From Oscillospiraceae bacterium (lineage in GTDB: Bacteria; Bacillota; Clostridia; Oscillospirales; Acutalibacteraceae), in assembly GCA_015066225.1 (NCBI GenBank), contig SVOT01000010.1, positions 1-64,000 on the forward strand: a stretch of DNA of 64,000 bases. The letters run 5' to 3'. Positions within the stretch are counted from its first letter, which is position 1. Every line of letters begins with the position of its first letter. The notes beneath the pieces are model-generated. The model was not told where the DNA came from. It made no database searches and saw only the letters and a program-made list of their open reading frames with translations. Shown one piece after another: positions 60,065 to 64,000 of the stretch. The position numbers and the translations under genes were made by a program.

Positions 60065-61411
60065 TTAATGTTTGCTTTTATCGTCTCGTTCTCTTATTAC
60101 AAACCTTACGGGTGTACCCTCAAGACCGTAAACCTCACGAATTTGATTTTCGAGATATCTCTGGTAGCTGTAATGGAACAACTCTGCACTGTTAACAAAA
60201 CACACGAACGTTGGCGGTCTTGTTGAAGCCTGAGTCATATAGTAAATTTTAAGTCGCTTACCTTTATCCGTGGGGGGCTGAACTCTGAGAGTAGCCGCCG
60301 CAAGGATTTCATTCAGCTGACCCGTTTTAATACGCATAGCATTCTGTGAATCAACAAACTTTATAAGATCATATAATCTCTCAAGTCGCTGACCCGTTTT
60401 TGCAGAAATGAATATAATGGGGGCAAAAGACATAAACGAAAAATCCTTCATCAGTTGTTTGCGATAAGAATCCATTGTTTTGCCGTCTTTTTCGTATGCA
60501 TCCCATTTATTGACAGCGATAATACAGCCCTTGCCCTGTTCAAGGGCTCTGCCTGCAACCTTACTGTCCTGCTCAGTGAAGCCCTCAAGGGCATCAATCA
60601 TAATAACACAGACGTCTGCCCTTTCAACAGCCATATCTGTTCTGAGAACGCTGTATTTTTCAACAGCCTCCTCAACCTTTGATTTGCGGCGAAGGCCGGC
60701 TGTGTCAATAAACATAAATTTGCCGAATTTGTTTTCGACAAAGCTGTCGGTTGCGTCCCTCGTTGTTCCCGCAATATCGGAAACAATCATTCTGTCTTCA
60801 CCTATGATTTTATTTACAAGAGAAGATTTACCGACATTGGGCTTGCCGATAAGTGCAACCTTAATATAGTCATCTGCATCCTTATTATCAACAAGATATT
60901 CCTCGGGAATATGCTTTACAACCTCATCAAGCAAATCGCCTGTTCCGTGACCGTGAACTGATGAAACGGGAATTGGGTCACCGAGGCCAAGGTTATAAAA
61001 CTCATAAAGCTCTGCAGGCGGTTCGCCCACGGAGTCGCATTTATTAACCGCAAGAACTATTGGCTTGCCGCTTTTCTGAAGCATTGCCGCAACCTCTTCA
61101 TCGGTTGCCACTACGCCTGTGCGCACATCTGTTACAAGAATAATAACGTTGGCACTGTCAATAGCCAACTGTGCCTGGCGGCGCATCTGTGAAAGGATAA
61201 CGTCGTTTGAATACGGCTCAATACCACCGGTATCAACAAGCATCATTTCGTGACCGAGCCACTCGCAATCACCGAAGAGACGGTCTCTTGTGACACCGGG
61301 TGTGTTGTCGACAATGGCAAGACGTGTACCAGTGAGTTTATTAAATAAAGTCGATTTACCAACATTAGGTCTGCCGACTATGGCAACAACAGGTTTTGCC
61401 ACTTTAAACAC
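60065..61411 (-). CDS. der: Ribosome biogenesis GTPase Der
   Basis: Two GTPase domains: VAIVGRPNVGKSTLFNKLTG and VALIGKPNVGKSSLVNKIIGEDR. Confidence 0.97.
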   Translation of the reverse strand: MFKVAKPVVAIVGRPNVGKSTLFNKLTGTRLAIVDNTPGVTRDRLFGDCEWLGHEMMLVDTGGIEPYSNDVILSQMRRQAQLAIDSANVIILVTDVRTGVVATDEEVAAMLQKSGKPIVLAVNKCDSVGEPPAELYEFYNLGLGDPIPVSSVHGHGTGDLLDEVVKHIPEEYLVDNKDADDYIKVALIGKPNVGKSSLVNKIIGEDRMIVSDIAGTTRDATDSFVENKFGKFMFIDTAGLRRKSKVEEAVEKYSVLRTDMAVERADVCVIMIDALEGFTEQDSKVAGRALEQGKGCIIAVNKWDAYEKDGKTMDSYRKQLMKDFSFMSFAPIIFISAKTGQRLERLYDLIKFVDSQNAMRIKTGQLNEILAAATLRVQPPTDKGKRLKIYYMTQASTRPPTFVCFVNSAELFHYSYQRYLENQIREVYGLEGTPVRFVIRERDDKSKH

Positions 61412-62717
61412 CTCCGTTTAATATTGTCTTCAATAAAATGTACCCGTCGTTAACAACAGGTGTAACTTTGACGTTCAGATACTCCGAAAGCTCGTCAACT
61501 GAAACGTCATCAAGAAAAACATCGCCCTCGTTCCGCAAAGAAACACGGGGAATCAACAGCTCGTCACCCAAAGGCACATTTAAAAGTTGTTCTTTAAAAT
61601 CCTTGCCGGTGATAAGCCCCGCAACGGTAACACTATCGCCGAAAAAGTTATTAATGATTTTCACAACGTTAATTTTCAAGCCGGGGAATTTCCCCTCTGC
61701 CTTTTGTGAAAGCTTGCAAATCAGCTTGTATGCCGCTTCGCCTGTGGCTATTGTAACGTTGCGAGCTGTATTAAAAGCTTCTGTTTCGCAAAGCGCATTT
61801 TCGAACTCATTCTTTAAAAGAGCACACATACCAACACCATTATCAAGCTGTGAAAACTCACCGTAATAATCGGCATCGGGTAACTCGCGTTCAGCTATGA
61901 GATAAAATTCATCGGACGCATAGGCGATTATTTCGCCATTGTTATAATAAGCGTAATGGGCGTTGAACTCGTCAATTATATCAATAACCTCCGCCGCCTG
62001 CTCTTTTGTGTAGCAGGTTAAAGGGTAAAGCCCGTCACGATATTTTGTGAGCCCGACGGGAACAGCCGCTATGCTTTTGACGGATGGAGTAAGCTTTGAC
62101 AGCTCCTCCAACGAGAATCTGAGCTCGTCACCGTCGTTAATTCCCGGGCACAAAACAAGCTGAGTGTTCATATCAATACCGGCTTCAGAAAACCTGTCAA
62201 GAATTTCCAGCGACTTACCTGCGTGTGGATTTTTCATCATTTTAACACGAAGGTCGGGGTTCATTGAGTGAACGGATATGTTAATCGGCGAAATATGCAT
62301 ATCAATTATACGCTGAACTTCCCTTTCACAAAGACCGGTAAGGGTAATGTAGTTGCCGAAAAGAAAGGACATTCGGGAATCATCGTCCTTGAAATACAAG
62401 GATTTTCGCATTCCCTCCGGCATCTGGTCAACGAAACAAAAAACGCACTTGTTTTTGCAGGTGTGCTGTTTATCCATAAGATACGTTTCAAATTCAAGAC
62501 CTATATCTGCAAACTCGTCGCTTTTGCGGATGCTTGCCATAACCTCTTCGCCGTCGCGAACAAGCTCAATTTTAAGCTTTTTTGCCTGCATATAAAAGCG
62601 GTAATCAAGAACGTCAAAAATACTGTTAGAGTTTATTGAAACTAACTCGTCACCCGGGCAAATCCCGGCTTTTTCGCCATAAGAACCACAAGCAACGCTT
62701 TGAACCTTAACTGACAT
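61404..62717 (-). CDS. DUF512/PDZ radical SAM-related protein
   Basis: PDZ-like N-terminus GEKAGICPGDELVSINS; CKNKCVFCFVDQMPEGMRKSLYFKDDD. Confidence 0.92.
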   Translation of the reverse strand: MSVKVQSVACGSYGEKAGICPGDELVSINSNSIFDVLDYRFYMQAKKLKIELVRDGEEVMASIRKSDEFADIGLEFETYLMDKQHTCKNKCVFCFVDQMPEGMRKSLYFKDDDSRMSFLFGNYITLTGLCEREVQRIIDMHISPINISVHSMNPDLRVKMMKNPHAGKSLEILDRFSEAGIDMNTQLVLCPGINDGDELRFSLEELSKLTPSVKSIAAVPVGLTKYRDGLYPLTCYTKEQAAEVIDIIDEFNAHYAYYNNGEIIAYASDEFYLIAERELPDADYYGEFSQLDNGVGMCALLKNEFENALCETEAFNTARNVTIATGEAAYKLICKLSQKAEGKFPGLKINVVKIINNFFGDSVTVAGLITGKDFKEQLLNVPLGDELLIPRVSLRNEGDVFLDDVSVDELSEYLNVKVTPVVNDGYILLKTILNGGV

Positions 62718-62800
62718 TCCCACACCACCTTTTACCGATAAATAGTCCAACAGGGCGGGGAGAAAACCTCACCGCCCTTAGAAACTGAATGATTTACAGA

Positions 62801-62980
62801 TTAGTCAACTGAGATAACCTGTTTGCCGTTGTAGTAGCCGCATGCTGTGCAAAGTCTGTGGGGTCTTTTTGCTTCACCGCACTGAGGGCACTTAACAAGT
62901 GCAACGGGCTCCATTTTCCAAACGTTGGATCTTCTTTTGTCTCTTCTTGCTTTAGAAACTCTTCTCTTAGGTACTGCCAT
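62801..62980 (-). CDS. rpmF: Large ribosomal subunit protein bL32
   Basis: Translated by eye: MAVPKRRVSKARRDKRRSNVWKMEPVALVKCPQCGEAKRPHRLCTACGYYNGKQVISVD; missed by ORF track (59 aa). Confidence 0.95.
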   Translation of the reverse strand: MAVPKRRVSKARRDKRRSNVWKMEPVALVKCPQCGEAKRPHRLCTACGYYNGKQVISVD

Positions 62981-63011
62981 TGAGTTCTACCTCCTATATA
63001 ATGTTTATAAT

Positions 63012-63509
63012 TTACTGATTGTCCAAAAGTTGCAGAAGCCCTTCCCAACGGGGGTCAACAGGTGCCTTGCAGTTACATTCGGTTGTGTTGAGGTTTTTGC
63101 CGCAAATGGGGCAAAGACCTTTGCAATTTTTGTTACAAAGATATTTCGTGGGAAGAGCGAGATTGACATCTTCCTCAACGAGCTCATCGAGATTAAGGCG
63201 CAAATTGGGCACCTCAAGAAATTCTGTGTTACCGTCGTTTTCCAGCGACACAACTAAAGTGTGTTCAACAGGGAAAGAAAATGTTTTCTTCACATTTTCG
63301 GCGCAACGGTCGCACGGAGCTTCATAAATAACCTCTGCACTCGCTACGAGATTAACGATACCTGCTTTATTTTCAACAGAACCCTTTACCCTTACGGGAG
63401 ACGTTACGGGGTTGAGACCCGAAACCTCAATGTGGGAAAGTGAAAGCTCGTAATCAAAAGGAACATTGAGCCCCTCTGTATTAAAAACAGATTCAAGTTC
63501 GATAATCAT
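63012..63509 (-). CDS. DUF177 (YceD-like) protein
   Basis: CDRCAENVKKTF; CNKNCKGLCPICGKNLNTTEC; adjacent to rpmF. Confidence 0.93.
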   Translation of the reverse strand: MIIELESVFNTEGLNVPFDYELSLSHIEVSGLNPVTSPVRVKGSVENKAGIVNLVASAEVIYEAPCDRCAENVKKTFSFPVEHTLVVSLENDGNTEFLEVPNLRLNLDELVEEDVNLALPTKYLCNKNCKGLCPICGKNLNTTECNCKAPVDPRWEGLLQLLDNQ

Positions 63510-63627
63510 ACAACATACCTCTCAACATACTCGAATATTATATTACCTAAAACTCATTTTGTCAACAATAAATTATAAAAAATCTGCCCCGTAATTTGAT
63601 ACGGAGCAGACAACGCGATTATCTTAT

Positions 63628-64000
63628 TCAGATTTTCTCTGCACACTCGAAAAGAGCAGCGGGAAGCTTTGCTTCGTCTTCGGAAACTGTAAAAACGATG
63701 TCGATATCGTTATCTGCAGAAACCTTGCTGAGCTTTGCGATAAGTGCTGCAAAAGCATCATAATCTCTGCCCACAATTTTGAAAGTAGCGTCAACGAAAA
63801 TTTCTGTAATATCATGGTCCTGAGCGATGATGCCGCAAACCATACCATAGAAAGCATCACAACCCTCAACACCGAATCTTTCGGTCTCGATAAGTCTTGC
63901 TTTGTGTGTTACTTCGTAAGTAAGTAAGGGAGATTTTTCAATGCAAACTACTGTTCCGTTGGAGTTTTCAACTGCTTCGTTGATGAGATTGATAAGTCTT
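63628..64000 (-). CDS. Hypothetical protein, partial (runs off the window)
   Basis: Open frame LINLINEAVENSNGTVVCIEKSPLLTYEVTHKARL... to TGA at 63628. Confidence 0.65.
   Translation of the reverse strand, partial: RLINLINEAVENSNGTVVCIEKSPLLTYEVTHKARLIETERFGVEGCDAFYGMVCGIIAQDHDITEIFVDATFKIVGRDYDAFAALIAKLSKVSADNDIDIVFTVSEDEAKLPAALFECAEKI

Noticed and set aside
62794-63048. 84-aa minus-strand ORF MGRASATFGQSVNYKH...
   Set aside because: Wrong frame; the real gene is rpmF at 62801-62980.

Overview
This 64 kb window looks like a chromosomal segment from a spore-forming Clostridia (Oscillospiraceae/Ruminococcaceae-like; taxon is inference). Recognisable core genes: spoIVA, spoIIE, clpC, dpaA/dpaB, dapA-lysA behind a lysine riboswitch, fhs, trpS, rpsT, ppa, der, rlmH, rpmF. 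Accessory genes include a Cys-type sulfatase with an adjacent anaerobic sulfatase maturase, GH78- and GH43-like enzymes, two tandem Asp-box (BNR) secreted proteins, a polysaccharide-export ABC pair, and a P-type cation ATPase behind a yybP-ykoY (Mn2+) riboswitch-like leader. Two tRNAs are visible: initiator Met (CAU) with an apparent extra base in the T stem, and Arg (CCU). The most unusual signal is in the intergenic DNA. Several families of structured, hairpin-rich repeats occur in which the linkers are conserved between copies while the hairpin stems are replaced or change in a compensatory way: (i) a ~235 nt element at 156-386 and 57675-57916; (ii) a multi-arm repeat that reuses the 3' end of tRNA-fMet, at 18.5-18.8 kb and 21.1 kb; (iii) an ~830 bp inverted-repeat-bounded hairpin mosaic at 9.0-9.8 kb with relatives at 15.3 and 21.2-21.5 kb; (iv) a TTTCATC-punctuated hairpin array next to an S23/Avd-like four-helix-bundle gene at 41.8-42.4 kb. 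No CRISPR array, transposase or integrase gene was seen. All calls are by eye; no searches were run.
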